From an uncultured Collinsella sp. (GTDB lineage Bacteria > Actinomycetota > Coriobacteriia > Coriobacteriales > Coriobacteriaceae): DNA of 31,691 bases. The DNA lies in NCBI GenBank assembly GCA_958421035.1, contig CATZKS010000006.1, positions 1 through 31,691 on the forward strand, given 5' to 3'. The translations under genes were made by a program, and so were the position numbers. Positions within the stretch are counted from its first letter, which is position 1, and every line of letters starts with the position of its first letter. Positions 1 through 7,883 of this stretch are shown here, one piece after another. The notes beneath the pieces were generated by a model. It saw nothing but the letters and a program-made list of their open reading frames with translations. It was not told the origin of the DNA and ran no database searches.

Positions 1-283
1 AAGCCGCACCGGCTTCAGTGGCATACCGAGATCCGGGGAAGTGTGGGAGCAAAGCGGGCTGAATCTACCATTCCCGAAATCTTCCTTGCTCCATGGAGCG
101 GGCAACGGGACGTCCGCGTATTTGCTTCGCAAATCCGCACCGGCTTCAGGCGAGCCCCTCAGCCTCACGAAGCCGCGGGGGAAGACTTTGTTGAATTGGC
201 CGTCCCCATGTCTCCCGCACTCGATGGAGCGGACAACGGGACATCCGCGTATTTGCTTCGCAAATCCGCACCGGCTTCAGGCG
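1..283. repeat. Degenerate tandem array, 131-bp period, with tRNA-Gly 3'-end fragments
   Basis: Two 60-bp cores at 93-152 and 224-283 differ at only two positions. A third, partial core (the last 15 bases or so) lies at 4-18. All are offset by exactly 131 bp. The sequence between cores is only loosely alike. Each core starts, on the plus strand, with the reverse complement of the last 18 nt of the tRNA-Gly gene at 417-491, including CCA: core 93-152 is identical over those 18 nt and core 224-283 has one mismatch. It then runs into a small hairpin (ATTTGC-TTC-GCAAAT) where the rest of the tRNA would be. No acceptor 5' half is present, so these are not functional tRNAs. The array continues past the left edge of the window. 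I see no credible protein gene in 1-416. Confidence 0.8.
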
Positions 284-372
284 CCTGTCGGCGCCTTCGC
301 CTGCTCGCTACAAACGCTTCGCGTTTGCTTAACGCTCGCACCCTGGCGGGTTCGAGTCCCGGCGCTTGGTAG
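284..372 (+). other. Hairpin-rich segment with a tRNA T-arm-like remnant
   Basis: This stretch has a GGCGCC-TGTC-GGCGCC hairpin (about 281-296), a CAAACGC-TTC-GCGTTTG hairpin (about 310-326), and a plus-strand T-arm-like motif GCGGGTTCGAGTCCCGG near 346-362. The T-stem has one mismatched pair, and I found no 5' acceptor partner, D-arm or anticodon arm at the right distances. I read it as a tRNA remnant or chimaera and not an active gene. No coding region is visible. Confidence 0.4.
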
Positions 373-373
373 T

Positions 374-403
374 AAAAGGCACGGCAACGTAACGCTGCCG
401 TGC
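374..403 (-). terminator. Intrinsic terminator of tRNA-Gly
   Basis: The arms GCACGGCA (379-386) and TGCCGTGC (396-403) form a perfect 8-bp stem with a 9-nt loop. On the minus strand the stem is followed by CTTTTAC. It lies 13 nt downstream of the CCA end of the tRNA. Confidence 0.8.
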
Positions 404-416
404 TTGTGCTTTTTAC

Positions 417-491
417 TGGAGCGGGCAACGGGACTCGAACCCGCGAGTGTCAGCTTGGGAAGCTGATGCCTTACCACTTGGCGATGCCCGC
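417..491 (-). tRNA. tRNA-Gly (anticodon CCC)
   Basis: On the minus strand a complete cloverleaf folds. The acceptor GCGGGCA pairs with TGCCCGC. The D-arm is GCC...GGC. The anticodon stem TCAGC/GCTGA carries the loop TTCCCAA, giving anticodon CCC (plus positions 457-459). The T-arm is GCGGG-TTCGAGT-CCCGT. The discriminator base is T and CCA is encoded. Length is 75 nt with CCA. It has its own promoter (505-534) and terminator (374-403), so it is a single-gene unit. Its 3' end is copied in the array to the left. Confidence 0.95.
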
Positions 492-504
492 ATATGTGGG
501 GGAT

Positions 505-534
505 AGTATAACGCGGTTGTCTTGTTCGATACAA
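505..534 (-). promoter_or_regulatory. Promoter of tRNA-Gly
   Basis: On the minus strand the -35 is TTGTAT (529-534) and the -10 is TATACT (505-510), with an 18-bp spacer. The -10 ends 13 nt before the mature 5' end of the tRNA, which leaves only a very short leader. Confidence 0.65.
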
Positions 535-788
535 GGGTGTCGATGCTTGTTTTAGCTGTGGAGAATCGTTTAAAAACCGCGCCAATTGTGGAGATGAGGA
601 CCTTTATCTTTCTTTTCTTACCATCTTCTACCTGCATTTTTATCTGATTGTTGTATTTGAGCTCGATTTGTCAGAAATCGGGCAAGCTTTTGGTCAGGCT
701 CCGGTACTTACCCGCATGAACCTCGGGGGTAGCCTCATCCTACGCGTCGCAACCTCCCCATGCGGCGCACGAGGGATAAGGAGCAGCC
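535..788. other. Intergenic region before the adhesin gene
   Basis: There is no credible gene here. An AT-rich part (about 590-665) is followed by an inverted repeat CGATTT-GTCAG-AAATCG (664-680). A 7-bp inverted repeat, CCGCATG (712-718) with CATGCGG near 759-765, has a wide loop. A good ribosome binding site, AAGGAG, sits at about 777-782, six bases before the ATG of the adhesin. I could not pick a convincing -35/-10 pair. The inverted repeats could belong to a 5' leader or an operator. Confidence 0.4.
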
Positions 789-3700
789 ATGTCCAACGCA
801 CCCACGCACTCTGTCCACAGCGCAATCGCAACAGGTCCGCTGCTCCTGCTCCTCTTCCTGCTTTTCGGCTGCCTGACACCGGGAGCCGCATTTGCCGTCG
901 ATGGCTACGATCAGCTCGGCTTCCGCACTATTAGCGATGATTGTGGGCCCTTCTTCATCGGCAAGTATGAAGCTCAAGACGCCTCGATTGCCTACTGCAT
1001 GAACCAGGAGCGCCCCGGCCCCACCAAGCCGGGCGGCCCATGGCTCAACTTTGATCAAGGCTGGGTGTGGCTCGACGACGAGTTCGCGGCAATCGTTTGT
1101 CACGGATATCCTACCGCCACGTCGTTTGGCGGTTACCATCTTTCACCCGATCGCGCCCGCGCCGCAACCCAGCTTGCCGTATGGATGCTCAACGGCACTA
1201 CCCATGTCGACGGTACTTACTCTTACACGACCGCTCAGGGCAAAACCAAGAGTGGGCACTTTACCACTGACAATGAAGTCGTGGCGGCGGCGCGGTGGCT
1301 CCACGACAGCGCAAAATCAGGAAGCATCAAAGCCGCTCCGCACCGCGCGCGACGCTATCTAGGAGCCGTATCGGGCGGCAGCAAACGTCAGGACATGCTC
1401 TATGTACTGCCGGCGGTCTCTGTTTCCTTCAAAAAACAGTCTGCAAACGCCGCCATTACCAGCGGAAACAATACTTATCAGTTTGCCGGGGCAACATTCG
1501 ATGTTTTTGAGAGCACCAGCGGCGCGCATGTCGGCACCATCCAGATGGACAGCAACGGTCGGGCGCAAGCAACACTTCTGCCCAACACGGCATACTACCT
1601 AGTTGAAACGAAGGCGCCGGCCGGCTATGTCCCCCGTCGTGATCGCATCGCCTTTACCACGGGGAATGACGGTGGACAGGTCGCCATTGATGAACAGCCC
1701 GGCACCATCAACCTGCGTATCGTAAAACTCGATGCCGCGACGAATGCCGGCCCCCAGGTGGGATCTTCACTCGCAGGAGCAGAGTTCACGTGTGTGTCGC
1801 AATCAACCCCTGGATGGGCGCAGATCCTCACGACCGACGAAAGCGGTCGGGCTACCCTCGTCGATGTCCCCTTAGGAACCTTTACCATCTACGAATCAAA
1901 AGCCCCCGAGGGCTACCTGCCATCCAACGACAGCTGGACCTATACCGTTGGAGCCGACCAGCTCGGCGATTCAGGCGTAGTCGAGATCGAATCTCGCATT
2001 TCCGATATCCCCATTGCGTTTGACCTTGAGATTTCCAAATTCAAGGATTACGGCAATAGCGACCAATCCGGCCTGGAGCAACCGGCGGGTGGTGTTGTCT
2101 TTGAGGTTGTCAGCAACAGTTCTCAGCAGGTTGTTGGCACACTGACCACAAACATCTATGGCTTTGCCTCCACCAAAGATCAGCCCGAAGCATGGTTCGG
2201 CACAGGCAAGCGACCCGCCGGTGTCCACGGAGCTGTCCCATACGACCGTGCCGGCTACACGATTCGCGAGGTTCCGGAAACCGTCCCCGAGGGTTTTAAA
2301 CGTGCAGGGGAATGGACCGTCGGGGCCAATCAGATTTCCAACGGCGCCGAGCTTCAATATATCGTGGACAACCACGCGCTGTCGACGCATCTCCAGATTG
2401 TAAAACGCGATGCCCAAACAGGCGCTTCTGTTCCACTAGCCGGATTCACCTTCCAACTCCTCGACAGCAATCACGAACCTGTCTCACAAACTTGCTGGTA
2501 TCCAGCACATAACGTAATGGACACCTTTACGACTGACGCGACCGGGACCGTCACACTGCCCGAATCGCTCGTGCCGGGCACCTATTATGTACGCGAAACC
2601 TCGGCCAAAGAGCCCTATCTTGTCGGCGAGGAGATCGAGGTAAACATACCCGCCGACATGAACCTAACGCCCGTTGCAATCGCCTCGTATTATGACCACG
2701 CCGCGACCGGAAACATCAGGATCGTTAAAACCGATGCCGTAGACGGCAGCAGCCTCGCGGGCGCCGTCTTTGAGATCCGTGCCTCGGGTGATATCGTGCG
2801 CCCCGACGGTAGCATTGCCGCGCTCGACGGTGAGACTGTCGCTACCGTCACGACGGATGAAACTGGAGAAGCACGCGCGGACGACCTCCCGCTGGGATCT
2901 GGCACCGCACGCTACGAGGTTGTCGAGACTCAAGCGCCGGCAGGCTTCTTACTCGATCGGACATCCCATATTGTCGACCTTACTTATGCCGACCAGAAAA
3001 CACCCGTTGTAGAAGCACGGCTTAACGTATCCGACGATTACACCAAGGTTGATATCTCCAAGGTCGATGCAAGCGGTGAGCAGGAAGTGGAAGGCGCACA
3101 GCTCACCTTATATGGTCCCGATAAAACCGAAATAGACTCCTGGACCTCATCCGACAAGCCGCACCGCGTCGAACATCTTGCACCTGGCACCTACTCGTTG
3201 CGCGAAATGATGTCTCCGCGGACCTATGACCTTGCCGAGGAGATAACGTTTGAAATAAAAGATACGGGAGAAGTCCAATCCGTCGCGATGAAGGATGCGC
3301 CCATCGAGATCAAGGGGCAGGTCGACAAGCGTCAGGAACTTGTCCAACCTATCGAAAAGGGCCTGTTGGCTAACGGCGATGGTAAAAACCGCGCCACGAC
3401 GCAAACCAATAGTGATGGGCTTTTCTCCTATACCATCGATGCTCGAAACGATTCCGCTACTTGGGTTGATGAGTTTACGATTACCGATGATCTTGAGTGC
3501 GCCAAAGACGGCACGGCGAGATTCATCTCAATCGAAACCCCCGTCGCCATCGGCGACCTCAACGGTCTGTGCAACGTATGGTATCGCACGACGCCGTTGG
3601 ACTCGACAGACGTCGATGAGCCGGCAAGCGCGACACTTGACGATGGGCACGAAAATCCTTGGCTTGAGTCCGACGAAGTAAAAGAGAGCCTGGGTGAGGA

Positions 3701-4220
3701 CTGTCGCCTCGTCGATTACGACGGTTGGCACCTCTGGAAGGCGGATATCTCGACCACGGAATCCACCACACTCGAGGCGGAAGAGCTCGACCTTGCATCC
3801 AATACCGTCGTAACGGGCATTCGAATTGAATACGGTGCGGTAGCCGCCGACTTTACGACTCGAAGCGATGCGGATTCTTGGACCCGCGATGATCTCAAAG
3901 ATGAGCACGACGACCTTGACGATGCCAAAGCAATCCTTGGTGCAGACGCTCGGGGCGCAGTCGTGCACATGCAGGCAACATCGGCTTATACGCCCCAAAC
4001 CGCACTCACCAACAGCGCACGCGTCGATCTTTGTCGCAACGGCGGCGGCGATAAACTTGAGTCACATGACGAGGACTGTGTCATTCAACGCTGTACCCTA
4101 CCGCAGGACCTACCGGCAACAGGACCAGTTCCCATCGCCGCTTGCATCACCGCGCTCCTGACCTCGGGTGCCGCAGCCCTATGGTTCGCTCGCCTTAGGT
4201 CGATCCCAAAGAAGCGCTAG
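789..4220 (+). CDS. LPxTG-anchored adhesin: thioester domain plus Cna-B/SpaA repeats
   Basis: A 1143-residue cell-wall-anchored surface protein. A signal peptide (hydrophobic 16-30, likely cleavage after AFA at 36) is followed by a thioester (TQxA) domain. Cys70 and Gln128 in T-Q-L-A are the expected thioester pair. Such domains bind host surfaces covalently. About six prealbumin-like Cna-B/SpaA domains follow at roughly 210-303, 306-407, 410-527, 534-637, 640-746 and 753-838. Most open with an I-V-K-x-D type strand and contain a Y-x-x-x-E-T/S-x-A-P-x-G-Y type motif, as in intramolecular isopeptide domains. Residues 840-1095 are a further region I do not recognise. The C-terminus has LPATG at 1108-1112, a membrane helix and a KKR tail, the sortase class A pattern. 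No sortase gene or other pilin lies beside it, so housekeeping sortase anchoring is inferred. The start is supported by AAGGAG six bases upstream. It is monocistronic, with a strong terminator after it. Confidence 0.9.
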   Translation: MSNAPTHSVHSAIATGPLLLLLFLLFGCLTPGAAFAVDGYDQLGFRTISDDCGPFFIGKYEAQDASIAYCMNQERPGPTKPGGPWLNFDQGWVWLDDEFAAIVCHGYPTATSFGGYHLSPDRARAATQLAVWMLNGTTHVDGTYSYTTAQGKTKSGHFTTDNEVVAAARWLHDSAKSGSIKAAPHRARRYLGAVSGGSKRQDMLYVLPAVSVSFKKQSANAAITSGNNTYQFAGATFDVFESTSGAHVGTIQMDSNGRAQATLLPNTAYYLVETKAPAGYVPRRDRIAFTTGNDGGQVAIDEQPGTINLRIVKLDAATNAGPQVGSSLAGAEFTCVSQSTPGWAQILTTDESGRATLVDVPLGTFTIYESKAPEGYLPSNDSWTYTVGADQLGDSGVVEIESRISDIPIAFDLEISKFKDYGNSDQSGLEQPAGGVVFEVVSNSSQQVVGTLTTNIYGFASTKDQPEAWFGTGKRPAGVHGAVPYDRAGYTIREVPETVPEGFKRAGEWTVGANQISNGAELQYIVDNHALSTHLQIVKRDAQTGASVPLAGFTFQLLDSNHEPVSQTCWYPAHNVMDTFTTDATGTVTLPESLVPGTYYVRETSAKEPYLVGEEIEVNIPADMNLTPVAIASYYDHAATGNIRIVKTDAVDGSSLAGAVFEIRASGDIVRPDGSIAALDGETVATVTTDETGEARADDLPLGSGTARYEVVETQAPAGFLLDRTSHIVDLTYADQKTPVVEARLNVSDDYTKVDISKVDASGEQEVEGAQLTLYGPDKTEIDSWTSSDKPHRVEHLAPGTYSLREMMSPRTYDLAEEITFEIKDTGEVQSVAMKDAPIEIKGQVDKRQELVQPIEKGLLANGDGKNRATTQTNSDGLFSYTIDARNDSATWVDEFTITDDLECAKDGTARFISIETPVAIGDLNGLCNVWYRTTPLDSTDVDEPASATLDDGHENPWLESDEVKESLGEDCRLVDYDGWHLWKADISTTESTTLEAEELDLASNTVVTGIRIEYGAVAADFTTRSDADSWTRDDLKDEHDDLDDAKAILGADARGAVVHMQATSAYTPQTALTNSARVDLCRNGGGDKLESHDEDCVIQRCTLPQDLPATGPVPIAACITALLTSGAAALWFARLRSIPKKR

Positions 4221-4229
4221 CGCGATGAA

Positions 4230-4265
4230 AAAGCGGGCGAGCCAGTCCCCTGGCTCGCCCGCTTT
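4230..4265. terminator. Bidirectional terminator between convergent genes
   Basis: A perfect 16-bp stem (4230-4245 with 4250-4265) and 4-nt loop. The outer pairs are A-T rich, giving short T tracts on both strands. It sits ten bases after the adhesin stop and 22 bases beyond the stop of the minus-strand gene at 4287-4505, so it can serve both. Confidence 0.85.
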
Positions 4266-4286
4266 CAATCATTCAAATCGCCGTAT

Positions 4287-4505
4287 CTACTCTGCAGACG
4301 AAGATCCACCATCAACGATTGCCTGCTCGGACTCAGGAATCCCATCGGCACCCGTGCTCTGTTCTTGCTCCACCTCTTCGCTGATTGCGGAGGCGGGGGT
4401 CGAGCCCTTCGCACCCACGATGTAGGCAGCCCCAAATCCTAACGCAATGGCAATCAAGGTCAAAATCACGTAGACAGGCCAATGGCGCTTAATATACGAA
4501 AACAC
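4287..4505 (-). CDS. Small single-pass membrane protein
   Basis: 72 residues. A short basic N-terminus (KRH near 7-9) is followed by one strong hydrophobic helix (about 11-31), then a Ser/Glu/Ala-rich acidic tail. This suggests an N-in membrane anchor with an exported disordered tail, or a truncated regulatory subunit. The start is GTG at 4503-4505, set by TAAGGAG five bases upstream. Only 21 bases separate it from the stop of the M28-like gene upstream, so the two are very probably co-transcribed and may work together at the membrane. I do not recognise the family. Confidence 0.65.
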   Translation of the reverse strand: MFSYIKRHWPVYVILTLIAIALGFGAAYIVGAKGSTPASAISEEVEQEQSTGADGIPESEQAIVDGGSSSAE

Positions 4506-4526
4506 GTTGACTCCTTAGAGCTCCGT

Positions 4527-7500
4527 CTACGAACGGCGGATAACCTCGGTCACGACCTCGGATACCGTGGCAATGTTCGTCGGGTTGACATTGTGGGGCA
4601 GGTCGTCCTCGGTACGAGCGCAAGCCAGACGCGTGCCGTCCACGCCGGCGATGGTGAGGGCTCGGCGGCTCGCCTCGAGCGCGGCATAGGCATCGGTCTT
4701 GGCATAGGGCATCTCGAGCGCGCCACAATCGACATGGAACGACTTGCAGACCTTGCTGACCAGGTTCATGATGCGGCGATCGCCCTTGAGCAGTTGTTGT
4801 TCGCCCTCGACCGTCACAACCGAAAGCCTACCGGCGCCGACGGATTCAAGATTGATAAAGAATACGCCGCGGAGCTTATCGCGATGCGAAGCCAAGAAGG
4901 CCTTCATGCCGGCGCCATCACAATCCGAGGCGCCCGTTGCCACAAACCAGATATCGTGACCAAGCAGCTCATCATCGCCCATAGAGGCGACAGCCGAGAG
5001 CATATCTTCGGAAGAAGCGCCATCGGAAGACGTAGCGCCACCCTTCCAGCCATCGTTATCGTCCTCGAAGTTATCCCACGAACCGATACCGCGACCGGAC
5101 TTCTTGGCATCGTAATCGTCTTCGACGCCCAGCCAGTCACTCATGCTGTCCTGCTCGTTTTTCTTTTTACGACCGAACAGGCCACCCAGGCCGCGCTTAC
5201 GAGACTTGGGTGCCGCCGGGGCGGGAGCCGAAATGGTCTCGATCGGCTGCGCGCCCGACGCAACGGGCACAGGAGGCGCAACGGGTGCCGATGTGGGTTC
5301 GGGACCTTGGGCGGTAGCAAAGGGGTCGTTGACCTGGGCAGAGGGATCGGGAAGGTCGAACAGCGACGTGCGAGACGCAACGTTTGCCTGCTTCATAGAC
5401 GGCAGCGACGGATCGGGGACCGAAGCCAGCGGAGACGAGGAAGGTGCAGGCGACGGTGCCGACGACGGATCGGGAACATTCATCTGCGGACGCGGCGATG
5501 CTTGGGAGGAAATCTGGGCCATAAGGGAATCGACCGTTTCGTCCTGGGTGGGAGCGACATTGGCAACCGTGGCACCGGAACCACTCGGGGTCGGCATGGT
5601 GAAAATCTGCGTGGAGTAAGGCCTCGACTCATCCGTTTCGAGAGTCTCGGAAACCGCAGGCACTTCCTCCTGCTCGGCCTCGGTCGAATCAGCTTGCTCG
5701 GCTGCCGCGTATTGCTCTTCGCCAGAGTTGGCCTCGACGGGCTCGTCCTCGGCAGCATCAATGGGCTCGTCATCGTCCACCGCGTCGCCCTGTTCATCGG
5801 AAACAGGAAGGGACTCGGCAATCGCGGTGCCCTGCTTTTCAAACGTTATCGTGGAATCGAACTTCGCGGCATCAAACGACATGGTGCTATCGACGTGCTG
5901 CTGAGCCTCGAAAGACGTTGTTGCCTCAACAACATCCGCGGACGTCGGTTGCTGGGACTCAAAGGACGTTGTAGCTTCGGCGGCGTCGACGGGCACGGAC
6001 TGCACAGCCTCGTTCTGCTCGAACTCTTGCGCCGCGAGCTCACGTGCCACCTCGGCTGCCTGCTGCTGAGCGATAGCCTCCTGCTCGGCAGCCTCGCGTG
6101 CGGCAGCGCGCTTCTCCTCGAAATCGTCGACAAATTTCTTGCCCTTTGCAAGCGCACCCTTAAAGAAGTTGGAAGCGCTGGCGCCAATCGAAGAGAACGC
6201 GGATGCAATATCGGCATGGGGCGTTGCCGCGGGAATCTCGGCCGAGAAATCAGTATCGCTCTCGTAAGACACGCGCCTCGGCTGTTCAACGTAATCGTCG
6301 TCAGACTCGTCCGCAACGTCTTGCGCCGGCGCGGCGGGAGCCAAAATGTCCAGTCCTGCCGCGGGATCGATCGCGGACACCGCCTCGGGCTCGGCAACGG
6401 CAGCGGCAACCGCGGCAGACTCATCATCCACAGTGACAACGGGCGCAGGCTCGGGCTCAAACGTCGGCTCCTCGCCCTCCTCGTAATCGAGCGTGCAGGA
6501 CTCGGGAAGCATTCCGAGCGCACGGATGGCATCCGAACCAAAGCGGATGTTGCCGGCGGCGTTGCGATAGAGCTTGGGCTCGGGCTCGACCGCGGCAGGT
6601 TCCTCCGCCGACTCGGCAGCGGGAACCTCGTCATTGAACTCTTCGGCCTGGACAGCCTGATTCTGATCCTCGGGCACGATAGCGCCGATCAGCGTCTCGT
6701 CGGCAGATGCACCCTCAAAGCCCTCGATCTGCTCGTCGAAAGCCTCACCCTGTTCGGGCTCGGTCTGAGCGTTGGGAGCAATCGGCTGACCGAATTCGTC
6801 CTCGGCGTAGGTAGGCTCTTCATACTCGATGGTGTTGCCGTAGTCGTTTTGCTGCTGGGCCGCGGCATATTCCGCCGCTGCGCGCGCCATTTCCTCGGCA
6901 CGACGCTTCTGCTCCCCAAAATAGGTATCGAACGGAACATCGTCGGGAAACTCGTTTTCGCCCTGGAAGGGAGCAACGTTGTCCATAACGCCGAGCATAG
7001 CGGCGACAGAAGACTTGTTGCACACCGCGCCGGACGTATAGGGAAGAATGTGGCGGTTAGAGATGATGTTTGCCGCGTTGGCAAGCGCAACGAGGGAAGC
7101 GAGGATCGCGACAATCCACAGCAGAACCTTGAGCGCGCCGGGGAGCGGCAGGATGCGCAGGATGGCAACGGCAGCGGGGGCAACCGTGGCAACGGGCAAC
7201 AGCTTGGCGATGAGCGCACGATACGAAGCATAGGGCTCGCGGGCGAGCAGCTCAGCACGGGGAGAGTCGTAGTGTGCGACAACGACCACCGGGCGGTTGC
7301 GCGGAGACGCGAGCGGGCCCGAGGCCTTGTGGTAGGCGATGACATTTTGGCTCACGCCCGTCTTGCCCAGGCGCGAAACCACGGGATGCCCTGTGCGCTC
7401 GAGCACGTAGAGCACGGCACCGACAATAGCCAGCAAGGTGCCGACCAAGCCGATACCGCCGCCGATGCCCATCAGCAGGGCGCCGGCAAACGCAAGAATA

Positions 7501-7685
7501 CCGGTAACGGCAAATGCCAACCTACTGGGCGCCGGGGCATTGAACTCCTGAACCTCGGGGTCAAAGCCGTGGTTGCTGAAGATCTGAGCGATATCTTCGG
7601 CAGCCAAGCGCTCTTCTTCGCTGCATGCCGGCGTAATGCCGGTGTTCTGCAGCAGGTGGTTAATATAGTTCTGGGTGTTCGCCAT
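4527..7685 (-). CDS. Membrane M28-peptidase-like protein with a very long acidic insert
   Basis: 1052 residues from the ATG at 7683-7685, which has GGAG five bases upstream. Reading the frame further upstream adds 50 unconvincing residues. The N-terminal part resembles an M28 zinc peptidase: a helical start, two membrane segments (about 55-94), the H138-Y-D-S motif, two more membrane segments (about 157-205), then G-A-V-C222-N-K-S-S-V-A-A-M-L, which aligns with the usual G-A-x-D-N-x-S-G-V-A-A. About 245-905 is Ala/Glu/Pro/Ser-rich, acidic and presumably disordered, with a basic patch (KSRKRG...GRKKKN) late in it. The M28 fold resumes at about 908-1052 with T-G-A-S-D, I-N-L-E947, K-T-D998 and L-P-H1031-N. 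The bridging Asp is thus Cys, and the catalytic Glu-Glu is Ser-Asp. Family membership is fairly sure. Catalytic activity is doubtful. Confidence 0.75.
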   Translation of the reverse strand: MANTQNYINHLLQNTGITPACSEEERLAAEDIAQIFSNHGFDPEVQEFNAPAPSRLAFAVTGILAFAGALLMGIGGGIGLVGTLLAIVGAVLYVLERTGHPVVSRLGKTGVSQNVIAYHKASGPLASPRNRPVVVVAHYDSPRAELLAREPYASYRALIAKLLPVATVAPAAVAILRILPLPGALKVLLWIVAILASLVALANAANIISNRHILPYTSGAVCNKSSVAAMLGVMDNVAPFQGENEFPDDVPFDTYFGEQKRRAEEMARAAAEYAAAQQQNDYGNTIEYEEPTYAEDEFGQPIAPNAQTEPEQGEAFDEQIEGFEGASADETLIGAIVPEDQNQAVQAEEFNDEVPAAESAEEPAAVEPEPKLYRNAAGNIRFGSDAIRALGMLPESCTLDYEEGEEPTFEPEPAPVVTVDDESAAVAAAVAEPEAVSAIDPAAGLDILAPAAPAQDVADESDDDYVEQPRRVSYESDTDFSAEIPAATPHADIASAFSSIGASASNFFKGALAKGKKFVDDFEEKRAAAREAAEQEAIAQQQAAEVARELAAQEFEQNEAVQSVPVDAAEATTSFESQQPTSADVVEATTSFEAQQHVDSTMSFDAAKFDSTITFEKQGTAIAESLPVSDEQGDAVDDDEPIDAAEDEPVEANSGEEQYAAAEQADSTEAEQEEVPAVSETLETDESRPYSTQIFTMPTPSGSGATVANVAPTQDETVDSLMAQISSQASPRPQMNVPDPSSAPSPAPSSSPLASVPDPSLPSMKQANVASRTSLFDLPDPSAQVNDPFATAQGPEPTSAPVAPPVPVASGAQPIETISAPAPAAPKSRKRGLGGLFGRKKKNEQDSMSDWLGVEDDYDAKKSGRGIGSWDNFEDDNDGWKGGATSSDGASSEDMLSAVASMGDDELLGHDIWFVATGASDCDGAGMKAFLASHRDKLRGVFFINLESVGAGRLSVVTVEGEQQLLKGDRRIMNLVSKVCKSFHVDCGALEMPYAKTDAYAALEASRRALTIAGVDGTRLACARTEDDLPHNVNPTNIATVSEVVTEVIRRS

Positions 7686-7795
7686 GTGCGCTCCACATCC
7701 ATAATCCGACAAATAGGCCCAATGCATGCACATTAGAACCGTATATAGTCGAAAGTATACCCCGAGCGAGCGCAAACGACCGAATTCGGGCCATC

Positions 7796-7824
7796 TTAAC
7801 GCCCCGAGCGGACAAGGATATAGC
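7796..7824 (+). promoter_or_regulatory. Candidate promoter of the WYL regulator pair
   Basis: TTAACG (7796-7801), a 17-bp spacer, then TATAGC (7819-7824), each matching 4 of 6 consensus positions. It lies about 60 bp before the ATG at 7884. The 198-bp gap 7686-7883 must also hold the promoter of the divergent M28-like gene. TATACT and TATATA boxes occur on the minus strand near 7741-7760, but without a clear -35. Confidence 0.45.
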
Positions 7825-7883
7825 CTAATCTCCATATCGGACTAAAATCATGGCAGCAAACCACCTTCTCATGCGAGGACTCT

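Noticed and set aside
1..283. CRISPR array
   Set aside because: The period is 131 bp with 60-bp cores that resemble a tRNA end, there are only two to three units, and no cas genes are nearby.
41..466. Short open frames over the repeat array and tRNA
   Set aside because: They consist of repeat-derived sequence and run into the tRNA gene. No ribosome binding site or family is visible.
4482..7736. Open frame of 1084 codons antisense to the M28-like gene
   Set aside because: It mirrors the sense gene's codon pattern. It encodes an Arg/Gly/Leu-rich sequence without any recognisable domain and has no good ribosome binding site. The sense frame has clear M28 motifs, membrane segments and a good start.
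7686..7835. 50-residue upstream extension of the M28-like protein
   Set aside because: It crosses the likely promoter area and has no ribosome binding site. The ATG at 7683-7685 has GGAG at the right distance and matches the M28 start.
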